A stretch of DNA of 21,810 bases from Caldilineaceae bacterium (lineage in GTDB: Bacteria; Chloroflexota; Anaerolineae; Caldilineales; Caldilineaceae), in NCBI GenBank assembly GCA_014879855.1, contig JACSRH010000244.1:1-21810 (forward strand). The letters run 5' to 3'. The notes under the pieces are model-generated. The model saw only the letters and a list, made by a program, of their open reading frames with translations, was not told the DNA's origin and made no database searches. Positions 7,905-16,455 of this stretch are shown here, one piece after another (position 1 is the first letter of the stretch; the number at the start of each line of letters is the position of its first letter). The translations under genes and the position numbers were made by a program.

Positions 7905-9479
7905 TTACTCCTCCTCACCATCCGCAAATTCTGATAACTGTAAAGGAAGCCGCGAGCTACGAAGCGTAAACGGACGGCCTTCTGCATCAAACTGCTCAAT
8001 ACGTTGGATGCCTTCGCGGTCAAGCACAATCAGGGTGCGCTCGCAGGTCTGGCTTCCCGTTTCGCCCGCAAAGACAGAAATCAGGTTGAGATGATAGGTG
8101 CGATGGCAACGCACGATGCGCACCTTGTCGCCCTTGAGCATCAGGCGATCCTCGTAGGGATCATCCATCTTGCGCAAAAAGGGCCGCACGTCAAAGCGCA
8201 TGATATCGTTGATAGTCGTGATATTCACCCCATCTTTCGACAAAAAGTCGAACGCATCTTTGCGCAGCGTGACGAGCTTGGCATAGAGCAACACCGTCTC
8301 CCTGTTGCCGGCAAACATGGGGTCGTCGTGAATGCCAGCGCCACGCGCCGCAATCACTTCAGGAGGGATTGCGCTCCAGGCGAGGTAGGTCGCCTTTTCA
8401 CGCACATATCCTAGCTGGCGCCGCCCATCTTGCGTCTCGATAATGGTGCGGTAATCGTAAAGACGCTGGTCAAGCAGCCGGGAGGAGAACGATCTGCCCG
8501 TCTCTTTGATGCGATCTTTGAACATATATCCCACCACCAGCGCAATAAAAACCGGCAGCGTAAATTCCTCATAGGCAGCCTGGGCATAAAAAGCGATCAG
8601 CGTGGCGAACATCATCGAGACGCCGGCGGCAATGGCAAAAAGCACCTGCTCCAGCGTCGTTCCCTCGCGCCGCGTGCTGGTCGAAAGCCAGAGCACGCTC
8701 GAGGTGAATTTCTTCAGCGCTGACACGCGTCGCATATAGCTCTCGCGCGTCCCCTTTTGTAAAACCGAAGGGTAGTGTCGCGCGGTGCGATACTCGATTT
8801 CAACACGCACGCGTGCAACCAACACCGCCTGCCATTTCGCCAGCAACGGGGGAGACAGCCAAGCGTGGGCAATTTGATGAACACGCAGCAACAGATCTTC
8901 GATCAAGATGCTGATCGATTCGTCGGTCAGCCGAAACGCACGCAACAAATCGGGAGTGGCGCGAGCCGCGATCAATTGCGGGAACAACGCGCGATAGCGG
9001 CGTGTGAGTTGATCAATGTAGTCGATAGCCGTAGAGACAAGGTCAATAAACTGATTTTCGGCCTCCGGCGTCATTGGCGTAGGAATATGCGCTAACGGCG
9101 CAAGATAATTCTGCGCGGCGCTTTTGAACACAGCGCGCAAAATACGCAATCTATCGCGCAGCGCATCTTCTGCTTCAGGCGTCAACGCGCCTACATGCTC
9201 GCGCATCAACGCTTCGCTGCGCACCAAAGGAGAATGCGGGCTTTCCAGCACCTCATGCAGCTTGAAGCTAGGCGTCTTCATCCGCACATAATGTTGGATG
9301 TCGCGAAAAAACTCGTGTTCTGGGTAGTTAGCGGCGTTGATTCCCAACGACTGCGGGGCAAAAAGGTACGTTTCGATCCGGTAGCGCGTCTGTGCGCCTT
9401 GCTTTAGCGGATAACCAAGTTTCAACTCTAATTGAAAGCGGTCGTGAACGACAACCCGACGCAGGACGTTGCTCTGCAA
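7905..9479 (-). CDS. Conserved-looking membrane protein, function unknown
   Basis: A 524-residue protein that I do not recognise. Two adjacent hydrophobic segments are visible, about residues 278-300 (LFAIAAGVSMMFATLIAFYA) and 307-320 (TLPVFIALVVGYMF), forming a hairpin in the middle. The large N-terminal part (about 270 residues) is soluble and helical; the C-terminal part is mixed alpha/beta and ends in an acidic DGEEE. This predicts an inner-membrane protein with both soluble parts on the same side. The start codon is TTG at 9479: an in-frame TGA lies 12 bases upstream, and GAGGGAAGGA directly before it is a good ribosome binding site, so no other upstream start is possible. It follows rnz on the same strand after a 50-base gap and may share its transcript. 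Confidence 0.75.
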   Translation of the reverse strand: MQSNVLRRVVVHDRFQLELKLGYPLKQGAQTRYRIETYLFAPQSLGINAANYPEHEFFRDIQHYVRMKTPSFKLHEVLESPHSPLVRSEALMREHVGALTPEAEDALRDRLRILRAVFKSAAQNYLAPLAHIPTPMTPEAENQFIDLVSTAIDYIDQLTRRYRALFPQLIAARATPDLLRAFRLTDESISILIEDLLLRVHQIAHAWLSPPLLAKWQAVLVARVRVEIEYRTARHYPSVLQKGTRESYMRRVSALKKFTSSVLWLSTSTRREGTTLEQVLFAIAAGVSMMFATLIAFYAQAAYEEFTLPVFIALVVGYMFKDRIKETGRSFSSRLLDQRLYDYRTIIETQDGRRQLGYVREKATYLAWSAIPPEVIAARGAGIHDDPMFAGNRETVLLYAKLVTLRKDAFDFLSKDGVNITTINDIMRFDVRPFLRKMDDPYEDRLMLKGDKVRIVRCHRTYHLNLISVFAGETGSQTCERTLIVLDREGIQRIEQFDAEGRPFTLRSSRLPLQLSEFADGEEE

Positions 9480-9529
9480 TTCCTTCCCTCATGCACAAAT
9501 GATGTGACCGCGTGTGTGGCTGATGATCG

Positions 9530-10492
9530 CTAGCGCTGACGCAGGTTACGCGCAGTGACGGCCTTTTCCTTGCGCACGCCAAAGCTGTCCAGATCGCTTG
9601 CGACTACCGTATCTGGGAAGATGGCTTGCGCCTCTTCGAGCACCTGCTGCGTCGTATACCGCCGGCTGATGTGATGAAGTACGAGTTGGCGCACGCCGGC
9701 ATTGCGCGCCAGCCGCGCCGCGGCGGCCGCGGTGATGTGACCATGCTGTTTCGCCAGCTGTTTGTCCGCGTCAAGATAGGTCGCTTCAACAGCCAGCAGA
9801 TCCGCGCCCTCAGCGCCCTTGTGCAGCGGGCCAGTGTGGCTGACATCTCCAACAAAGAATAGTTTGGCGCCACGCTGCGGCTCACCCAGCACCTCCTCCG
9901 GCTGCACAACGCGGCCATCGGGCAACGTGGCTGCAATCCCCAGCGCCAAGTCGCGGCGCACAGGGCCGTGCGGAATGCCCAATGCCTCAGCCATTGCGGG
10001 CAAAAATGGGCGCCGCGGCTTCTCTTCAAAGAGAAAGCCAAAACAATCCGGCCCCCGGTGTTGAACCGGCGTCGCAGTGAGGGTGAACACCTTATCCTCG
10101 AAGATGATCCCTGGCTCGATCACGTTCAGCGACACACCGGAATGGGGAATCTGTCCTGGGCCAAAGACAACCTCCATCAACATGTGGACGCGATTGAGCG
10201 CCATGCCGCCTCCATAAATATTTAGTTCGTCGAGCGCTTCCCAACGGCCCAATGTGGAAGCCAGACCACCTAATCCGAGGATATGGTCAAGATGGCCGTG
10301 CGTCAGCAAAATCTTGTCAAGCCGGCGGAAGCCGAGGCCAGTGCGCAACAACTGGCGCTGCGTGCCCTCACCGCAGTCGATCATGAAGCGATGTTCGTTA
10401 ACCATCACCAGCGCCGACGACAGACCGCGCTGGACGGATGGCGCCGAAGCGGATGTGCCGAGAAAGACCAATTCAAACAAGGGAACCCTCAC
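9530..10492 (-). CDS. rnz: Ribonuclease Z (tRNA 3'-end processing endonuclease)
   Basis: A 320-residue metallo-beta-lactamase-fold protein of normal RNase Z length. The N-terminus FELVFLGTSASAPSVQRG and the zinc motif THGHLDH (His65, His67, Asp69, His70) are characteristic; further metal ligands are supplied by FVGDVSHT and the C-terminal LVLHHISRRY. The FFVGDVSHTG..L...GADLLAVEATY segment is typical of the RNase Z/ElaC group. The enzyme cuts tRNA precursors after the discriminator base to allow CCA addition. The longest frame starts with GTG at 10492 (MRVPLFELVF). A TTG at 10480, four codons in, has GAGGG at 5-6 bases and would give the family-typical MFELVFLGT start; it may be the true one. 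The gene is divergent from the tetR-type gene. Confidence 0.93.
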   Translation of the reverse strand: MRVPLFELVFLGTSASAPSVQRGLSSALVMVNEHRFMIDCGEGTQRQLLRTGLGFRRLDKILLTHGHLDHILGLGGLASTLGRWEALDELNIYGGGMALNRVHMLMEVVFGPGQIPHSGVSLNVIEPGIIFEDKVFTLTATPVQHRGPDCFGFLFEEKPRRPFLPAMAEALGIPHGPVRRDLALGIAATLPDGRVVQPEEVLGEPQRGAKLFFVGDVSHTGPLHKGAEGADLLAVEATYLDADKQLAKQHGHITAAAAARLARNAGVRQLVLHHISRRYTTQQVLEEAQAIFPDTVVASDLDSFGVRKEKAVTARNLRQR

Positions 10493-10515
10493 ACAAAAAA
10501 AAGAAGTGTCTCCCC

Positions 10516-10544
10516 AGTGTACCGGAAGGCAGGGGCGCAGCCAA
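10516..10544 (-). promoter_or_regulatory. Probable promoter of rnz
   Basis: On the minus strand TTGGCT (10544-10539), 17-base spacer, TACACT (10521-10516). The start point would be about 10508, 16 to 28 bases before the candidate rnz start codons. Moderate match to consensus with ideal spacing. Confidence 0.5.
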
Positions 10545-10672
10545 ATCGAGCGTTGACAGGACAGCGTTCATTTCTGTGCACCTCTGTACATCGCGCGTGG
10601 CGCTGCTGCATCTCCGCCGCGCATGAGCGCGAAACAGTTCTGGCAATTGTTCGGCAAAGATGCTCCACCTTT

Positions 10673-10702
10673 TTGACAGCGGATCAGCGTCTAGCTTATC
10701 AT
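10673..10702 (+). promoter_or_regulatory. Promoter of the tetR-type operon
   Basis: A perfect -35 TTGACA (10673-10678), 18-base spacer, and TATCAT (10697-10702, five of six). The start point would fall at about 10709, inside the palindrome at 10705-10730, so a repressor bound there would block initiation. Confidence 0.7.
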
Positions 10703-10704
10703 CC

Positions 10705-10730
10705 TTTATGAACGAACGTTCATTCATAAA
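10705..10730. promoter_or_regulatory. TetR-type operator palindrome
   Basis: A 26-bp inverted repeat centred on AACGTT, with core GAACGAACGTTCATTC; only one base pair (two positions) breaks the symmetry. It covers the predicted start point and ends 14 bases before the regulator's ATG. Symmetric 16-30 bp operators containing GAACG/CGTTC halves are common for TetR-family repressors, which normally repress their own gene. The palindrome is seen; binding by the adjacent regulator is inferred. Confidence 0.7.
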
Positions 10731-10744
10731 ACCACGGAGGGAGC

Positions 10745-11416
10745 ATGGCGAAGAGAATCACAACGCCGACGCCCAAAGGCGAAGATGCCCGCACCGCAAT
10801 TTTGCATGCAGCCTGGAAACTTTTCATCACACGCGGCTATGCCAGCACCAGCCTGCGCGACATCGCCAAAGCGGCCGGTAATCGGGCGGTGGGCGGCCTC
10901 TACAACCACTTTGCCAGCAAGGAGGCGCTCTTTACGGAACTGCTGGAAATGGCGGCGCCGGTGGAGGAAATGCGCGCCGTATTCGCTGCCTGTCATGGGG
11001 AGAGCGCGCCGGAGCTGATCCGCGCGTATCTGCGCGCCTGGCTGCCACTCAATCAGCGTTACTACGAATATCTCAAACTGGTGCAGATCGATCTGGGCGA
11101 GTTCGGCGGCGCCAATATCCAGCGCATCTTTCCTGAGCTGGCAACGCCCTTGCAGGAGTTTGTCCGCTCGATCCAGGCGCTGCCAGGATTGAAGCCGATG
11201 CCCACGGTGGTGCTCATGCGCCTGCTCGACGCCATCGCGGCCGGCTATGTAGTGACTGCACGCTATGGGCCTGACGACGCGCGCGCCGATTTCACACCGG
11301 AGGCCTGGATCGAATTACTGATCGATGCGTTGCTCAACGGCATTGCCCAGCAAAGCGACGAAGACAGAATTGAACTGGAAAAGTTGGAGATGAGTCATGA
11401 CAACAGAGCAAATTGA
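10745..11416 (+). CDS. TetR/AcrR-family transcriptional regulator
   Basis: A 223-residue protein of normal TetR size. The N-terminal DNA-binding domain reads TAILHAAWKLFITRGYASTSLRDIAKAAG, with a helix-turn-helix at about 36-57 ending GLYNHFASKEALF, the diagnostic TetR signature. The C-terminal two thirds is the variable helical ligand/dimer domain. These proteins are usually repressors released by a small molecule. The ATG follows GGAGGGAGC. The last 20 bases overlap the next gene (a rifampin-phosphotransferase-like enzyme), so the two are translationally coupled and the enzyme is the likely regulated target. The palindrome over the promoter predicts autoregulation. Confidence 0.92.
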   Translation: MAKRITTPTPKGEDARTAILHAAWKLFITRGYASTSLRDIAKAAGNRAVGGLYNHFASKEALFTELLEMAAPVEEMRAVFAACHGESAPELIRAYLRAWLPLNQRYYEYLKLVQIDLGEFGGANIQRIFPELATPLQEFVRSIQALPGLKPMPTVVLMRLLDAIAAGYVVTARYGPDDARADFTPEAWIELLIDALLNGIAQQSDEDRIELEKLEMSHDNRAN

Positions 11417-14087
11417 ATGGAAACAGATCATTCGGCCACTGGGCGGCGCAGCACTGTCTCTAAGCGAGGCAGGCGGCAAGGGCGCCAATTTGAATGTCTT
11501 GCTGCGCGCCGGTCTGCCGGCGCCAGGTGGTTTTGTGATCACGACCGCTGCCTATCAGACGCTTGTCGATGACAGCAACCTCGCCTCCGTAATCGAGGAG
11601 CAGTGGCAGGGCATTGACTCTGCCGATGCCACGAGCTTTGCGCAGCGTTCGGCGGCGCTTCAAGCTGCATTCGCTGCCGCCGTCTTTCCCCAGCAATTGG
11701 TCGCACCGATTTTGCAAGCCTATGCCGGTCTGGGCGCTGGGGTTCCAGTTGCGGTCCGTTCGTCCGCCACGGCCGAAGACCTGCCCGACGCCAGCTTCGC
11801 CGGCCAGCAAGACACCTATCTCAACATCAGCGGCGACGCCGCGCTTCTTGACGCGGTCAAGCGCTGCTGGGCGAGCCTGTGGACAGCGCGGGCCATGGCC
11901 TATCGCGTGCGCCAGGGCATTGCGCCCGCGCATGTTGCTCTCGCTGTGGTGGTGCAGGTGATGGCGCACGCCGACGCAGCCGGTGTGATGTTCACCGTCA
12001 ACCCTGTCACTGGCGCCGATGACGAGATAGTCATCAACGCCGCGTGGGGATTGGGCGAGGCGCTGGTGGCTGGCCGCGTCACCCCAGACACCATCATAGC
12101 CAGCAAAGCAGACGGGCGCATCAAGCAGGCGAAACTGGGTGAAAAGGCGCTCATGACCGCGCTGACCATCGGCGGCGTGCATGAAGTCCCAGTGGATGAG
12201 GCGCGGCGCGGCCAGCAAGCGATCGACGCTGCACAGGTGGCGGAGCTGGTGCGTCTGGGTCGTGAGATCGAGGCGATCTTCGATGGGCCGCAGGATGTGG
12301 AGTGGGCGCTGGTCGATGGACGGGTCGTGCTGCTCCAATCGCGGCCAGTGACGGCTACAGTATCATCAGGCGCTGCACAGACAGGCGCGCCGGGCGATGA
12401 CAAGTGGCCGGCGCTCGACGGGCTCGAATCGCACCCTTTCGACTTCTGGACGCAGCAAGATCTGGGCGAGCGCTGGCCCGACCCGGTGACGCCGCTGACC
12501 TGGTCGATCTCGGAGCCGATGACGCAAGACAGCACAGATGCAATGTTCGCCAGACTGAAGGCGCCCTATGCTGGTAAAGTGCGCTGGTGCAAGCGAGCGT
12601 TCGGCCATGCCTGGCTCAACGAGGGGGCGGTGCTCTACGCGTACACGCATGGCTACGGCATGCCGATGTCGATGATCGAAAGTGGGCTGACGCATCCCGG
12701 TGCTCGTCCAGCCGATGCTGAAGGTTGGCGGATTGGCCAGGTGCTGCGCCACCTGCCCTGGTATTGGGAGGTGGCGACCGGCTGGGAACGCAATGCGGCG
12801 CGCTTTGAGAAAGAGTTTCCAAAGATCGAGCGCTGGGTCGATGATTTTATGGCGCGTGACCTGAGCGCCATGTCCGATGCCGCCCTGCTCGACGAAGCGC
12901 GCACGCTCTGGTATCGGCGCATCATCGACTACATCGCCTATCACAGCAACGCGACCTCTCTCTCCATGTCGGCGCTGACAGACATGGAAAATTTCCTCGC
13001 CAAGCATGTAGGTGACGCCACGCTGGCGCAGATGGTGGCGGGCGGTCTCTCCGGCGTGATCGCGGCCGAGATTGCGCCCGACCTGTGGGCGATGATGCAG
13101 ACGCTGCGCGCACATGGCTTGGATGCGCTGGTCAATGCGCAGCCGCCGCGGGAGGCGCTGGCCGCACTGCGCGCTGCTCCTGCAGCCGCGCCCTTTTTCG
13201 ACCAGTTGCAGCGCTTCCTGCAGCGCCACGGCCACCGCTGCATGGCAGAGGCAGAGTTGCTCTATCCGCGCTGGAGCGAGGCGCCGGAACAGGTGGTAGA
13301 GGCGCTGGCGCCCTACTTTTCGATGGAAACCGCGCCGGCGGCGGTTGGCGGGAGTGCAATGCAACGCCGCGAGGCAGCGACGGCGCAGATCAAAGCACGC
13401 CTCAACGCACGCCAGCGCAGGGCCTTCCGCAAAGCGCTGGGGCGGCTGCACCATTTTACCCGCATGCGCGACAATGGTCAGAATTATGTCGTCAAGCTGC
13501 TGCTGCCGATGCGCCATCTCTACGCCGTGCTGGGCGAGCGCTGGGCCGGACGCGGCTGGTTGAACGCGGCGGAGGACATCTTTTTTCTGGTGGCAGAGGA
13601 ACTGACAGCCGTGGTCGAAGCGGGCGATCCACTCAAAGCCGGGCTGGATGTGCGCAAAGCTGTTGCAGATCGCCGCGCTGCCTATACATACTGGTTCACC
13701 CAGCCGACGCCTGACGCGCTCGATGCACAGGGCGTCCCGGTTGCTGTCGCTGCGACAGATGGCCGCACACTGACCGGCATGGCGGCCAGTCCGGGCCAAG
13801 TCACGGGCCGCGCACGGGTGGTGCTGTCGCCGGAGGACGCCTCTACCCTGGAGCCAGGCGATATCCTCGTCACGCGTGCCACCGATCCTGGCTGGACGCC
13901 GGTTTTCTCGCTCATCAGTGGCGTCGTGTTGGAGATCGGCGGGACGCTATCGCACGGCGCGATTGTAGCGCGTGAATATGGGCTGCCCGCGGTAGTCAAC
14001 GTGCCGCAGGCGACCCAGCACATCCAGGATGGAGAGATCATTCAGGTGGATGGAACGCACGGACAGATAACATTACAAGATGACTAA
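11397..14087 (+). CDS. Rifampin-phosphotransferase-like / PEP-synthase-related enzyme
   Basis: An 896-residue, three-part protein. Residues 1-318 are a PEP-synthase/PPDK-type ATP-grasp with GGKGANL (Lys28), VAVRSSATAEDLPDASFAG (Arg121), and DVEWALVDGRVVLLQSRP (Glu302, Gln314, Arg316). Residues about 330-790 form the large middle domain beginning HPFDFWTQQDLGERWPDPVTPLTW. The C-terminal swivelling domain carries GGTLSHGAIVAREYGLPAV with phospho-acceptor His853. The PEP-binding TIM barrel of true PEP synthase is absent. Size, order and spacing of catalytic residues match rifampin phosphotransferases (867 residues, His825, from memory), which use ATP to phosphorylate the antibiotic. The real substrate depends on the middle domain and is not proven; many relatives are labelled only PEP/pyruvate-binding proteins. 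Overlap with the upstream TetR gene supports an inducible detoxification or modification role. Confidence 0.85.
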   Translation: MTTEQIEWKQIIRPLGGAALSLSEAGGKGANLNVLLRAGLPAPGGFVITTAAYQTLVDDSNLASVIEEQWQGIDSADATSFAQRSAALQAAFAAAVFPQQLVAPILQAYAGLGAGVPVAVRSSATAEDLPDASFAGQQDTYLNISGDAALLDAVKRCWASLWTARAMAYRVRQGIAPAHVALAVVVQVMAHADAAGVMFTVNPVTGADDEIVINAAWGLGEALVAGRVTPDTIIASKADGRIKQAKLGEKALMTALTIGGVHEVPVDEARRGQQAIDAAQVAELVRLGREIEAIFDGPQDVEWALVDGRVVLLQSRPVTATVSSGAAQTGAPGDDKWPALDGLESHPFDFWTQQDLGERWPDPVTPLTWSISEPMTQDSTDAMFARLKAPYAGKVRWCKRAFGHAWLNEGAVLYAYTHGYGMPMSMIESGLTHPGARPADAEGWRIGQVLRHLPWYWEVATGWERNAARFEKEFPKIERWVDDFMARDLSAMSDAALLDEARTLWYRRIIDYIAYHSNATSLSMSALTDMENFLAKHVGDATLAQMVAGGLSGVIAAEIAPDLWAMMQTLRAHGLDALVNAQPPREALAALRAAPAAAPFFDQLQRFLQRHGHRCMAEAELLYPRWSEAPEQVVEALAPYFSMETAPAAVGGSAMQRREAATAQIKARLNARQRRAFRKALGRLHHFTRMRDNGQNYVVKLLLPMRHLYAVLGERWAGRGWLNAAEDIFFLVAEELTAVVEAGDPLKAGLDVRKAVADRRAAYTYWFTQPTPDALDAQGVPVAVAATDGRTLTGMAASPGQVTGRARVVLSPEDASTLEPGDILVTRATDPGWTPVFSLISGVVLEIGGTLSHGAIVAREYGLPAVVNVPQATQHIQDGEIIQVDGTHGQITLQDD

Positions 14088-14177
14088 TATGCTCAACCAA
14101 TGCAAATCTGCTATACTTCCAACAGGACAGATGTTCTTTCTCCATGCTACGCCATGTGATGCACTGGACGCAACTGA

Positions 14178-15316
14178 ATGATTGAATCTGAATACTTCTC
14201 GACGCAGATGGGCAGCGCCTTTCTAGGTGATTCGCTGGAACTGCTGCCACAACTGCCCGATCAGTCCGTCGATCTTATCTGCACGTCACCGCCATTTGCT
14301 TTGCTGCGCAAGAAAGCCTACGGTAACGTGCATGCCGATGACTATATTGACTGGTTCATGCAATTTGCGTATGAATTTCGTCGGGTGTTGAAGCCCAAGG
14401 GATCGCTGTGGTGGATATCGGTGGCAGTTGGGTCAAAGGCGTCCCGGTGCGCAGCCTTTACCACTTTGAATTGGTCTTGCGTCTATGCAAACCGGTGGAG
14501 GAAGGTGGCGCCGGATTTCTGTTGGCGCAAGAGCTCTATTGGTACAATCCTGCCAAGTTGCCAACCCCGGCGGAATGGGTAACGGTGCGTCGCGAGCGGG
14601 TCAAAGATGCAGTCAACACTGTATGGTGGCTATGCCTGGATCCACATCCAAAGGCAAACAATCGGCGCGTTCTCAAAGAATACAGCGAGTCCCAGATCAA
14701 GCTGATGGAACAAGGGTACAAACCGATGCGGCGTCCCTCTGAACATGACATCAGCGACAAGTTTGGCCGCAACAATCAGGGCGCAATTCCACCAAATTTG
14801 ATCGCCGACGCGTCTGATCCACGCAGCGGTGACATTGGCAGCGAGGTAGTTGCGGGAGATGAAACATATTACGCAGATCGCGTGAATGATAACGGCGAAC
14901 AGTCAGCGTTGCAGGAAGAATGGCTGCACGAAGGCTTTTATGGATTTGTGCCGGTGAGTGTAATTGCAGCCTCGAACACATCCAGCAACGATCAATATCT
15001 GCGGCTCTGCCGAGAACACGGTATTCCGCCGCACCCGGCGCGCTTTCCACGGGCGTTGCCAGAATTTGCCATCGGTCTGTGCACCGAAGAAGACGACCTC
15101 GTGCTAGACCCCTTTGCAGGAAGCAACATGACAGGTTACGTTGCCGAGACGATGAATCGGCGCTGGATTGCGCTGGAGCAGAGCGAAGAATATTTGCGTG
15201 GGGCGGCGCTAAGATTTTCTGGCAGCGTAGAACGAAGCAATGAAAGCTTGCAGTCTCTGCCCCTGACATCACAAGCCTTCGGTGATCAGACTAACCAGCC
15301 AAAGTTGTTTGAATAG
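14178..15316 (+). pseudogene. SPPF-type DNA methyltransferase, frameshifted
   Basis: Two overlapping frames together encode one type II DNA (amino) methyltransferase. The first frame (14178-14582) gives the start, FLGDSLELLPQLPDQSVDLICTSPPF with catalytic motif IV TSPPF at 36-40, and FRRVLKPKGSL. The second (to 15316) continues with VVDIGGSWVKGVPVRSLYHFEL and ends with the SAM-binding motif I DPFAGSNMTGYVAE. Order IV, target region, I is the beta class, of the N4-cytosine or N6-adenine kind. The frames join at about 14406-14412, where CTGTGG reads as if one G were lost from CTGGTGG. An intact protein would have about 379 residues. The first frame alone lacks motif I and the second lacks motif IV, so neither can be active unless the base is a sequencing error. 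An HNH nuclease gene follows after 20 bases. Confidence 0.85.
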
Positions 15317-15336
15317 ATGATACACGAGGCTGTTCT

Positions 15337-16342
15337 ATGCCAACTTTGCCCTCTGAAGCTCTACTCGTAAAAGTTGAGCAGGCATTTGAAGAGAGCGGCG
15401 CCTATGCTGTTGTTTTCACCACCCCAACAGCGTCACCCACGCGTGTTAATTGTTCAAGCTAACAACCAGAACATAGAGATGTGGGTCTACATCTGGACAT
15501 TGACGCATGGTGGTGGCCGAAAACGTCCTGTAGACGAGTATCGTATTCAGCTTACAGGCGTAACGGCTCCACTCCGCTTGAACCCCAGTGGGCCAACGCT
15601 GCTGCTCGGCTACGAAGTAGAGCGCAACTGCTTCGCCGGATTCGATGTTCGCAAGCATCAAACCTTCACGACAGGTTCACCCTCGATCCAGATTCGGATT
15701 GGTGTACTGGATGATGCTGTGCGCAACGGACTTGCCTTCTCCGAGCGCAAAGGCAACGATGAAATTGCAATTGGTTTCCGGCCAGATTATTTCTTGGTCT
15801 ATGCTCTGAATGCGCTGCTTCTTCATGAGCAAGCAATGGACGCAACCGCGATTGAATTGCTGGGGCGAGTAGCGAGTCACGAGCGTCTGGCTGTCGCTGA
15901 CCTGGAGCGTATCTCGCCCGAAAGACAACAAGTCGTCAGTACAGTTGCCCGCTTGACGCGTGCTGCTGATTTTCGACGACGCATCATACAGGCGTATAAC
16001 ACGACCTGCGCCGTGACCGGCATCCAGTTGCGGCTGGTCGATGCAGCGTACATCCTTCCGGTGGGCGTAGAAGGCAGCAGCGATGCTACGACCAACGGCC
16101 TTTGTCTATCAGCGACTTTTCATCGCGCCTTCGACTCAGCGTTGATTTATCTGGACGAAGCGTATGCTATGCATCTGAATGCGCGCCGGGTCGAGGAATT
16201 GCGTGGCGAGGGTTTGATTGCAGGGTTTGATCAAATTGCGGCGCATCTTGATCGGCGAATCAGCCTGCCAACCGATACACGCAACTGGCCGGATCTCGAA
16301 ATGATTCGCCGGGCGAATGCGTATCGACAGATCGTTCTTTAG
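15337..16342 (+). pseudogene. HNH restriction endonuclease, frameshifted, HNH His lost
   Basis: The ATG at 15337 (after CGAGG) opens a frame reading MPTLPSEALLVKVEQAFEES and AYAVVFTTPTASP that stops at about 15466. The remaining protein continues in another frame from about 15440 with RVLIVQANNQNIEMWVYIWTLTHGGG. One extra base in CACCCACG (15434-15441) explains the shift; intact length would be about 334 residues. The C-terminus is an HNH_2-type domain: CAVTG, then VDAAYILP, TNGLCLS and FHRAFD. In this family the second motif normally reads AAHI.P; here the His, the general base, is Tyr (TAC at 16049-16051). It is the likely restriction partner of the upstream methyltransferase. A shorter product from TTG at 15374 is possible but lacks a sensible N-terminus. 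Confidence 0.8.
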
Positions 16343-16345
16343 GCG

Positions 16346-16449
16346 TATTCAGCCGGGTAAAGAATAGAACGCGGATGACGCGGATCAGGCAGATATCTGC
16401 GGATCAGATCAGCGCCCATCCGCTCAATCCGTATCATCCGCGTTCTATT
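16346..16449. repeat. Palindromic dispersed repeat, copy 1
   Basis: Bases 16363-16385 pair with 16427-16449 (21 of 23 complementary), giving a long stem between two convergent genes, the HNH gene (ends 16342) and tyrosine phenol-lyase (ends 16456). The outer left end TATTCAGCCGGGTAAAGAAT (16346-16365) matches, inverted, the right end of the element at 17924-18056, and the core from 16369 matches that element in direct orientation (about 42 of the first 45 bases). It can serve as bidirectional terminator here. No clear target duplication is seen, so this copy is older or partial. Confidence 0.8.
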
Positions 16450-16455
16450 TCCTAT

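Noticed and set aside
10553..10590. A second TTGACA (10553-10558) upstream of the tetR-type gene
   Set aside because: No acceptable -10 hexamer at 16-18 bases; the TTGACA at 10673 has one.
12366..13799. 477-codon minus-strand frame opposite the rifampin-phosphotransferase-like gene
   Set aside because: Shadow of a high-G+C coding gene: Arg/His/Cys-rich, no recognisable motif, no ribosome site.
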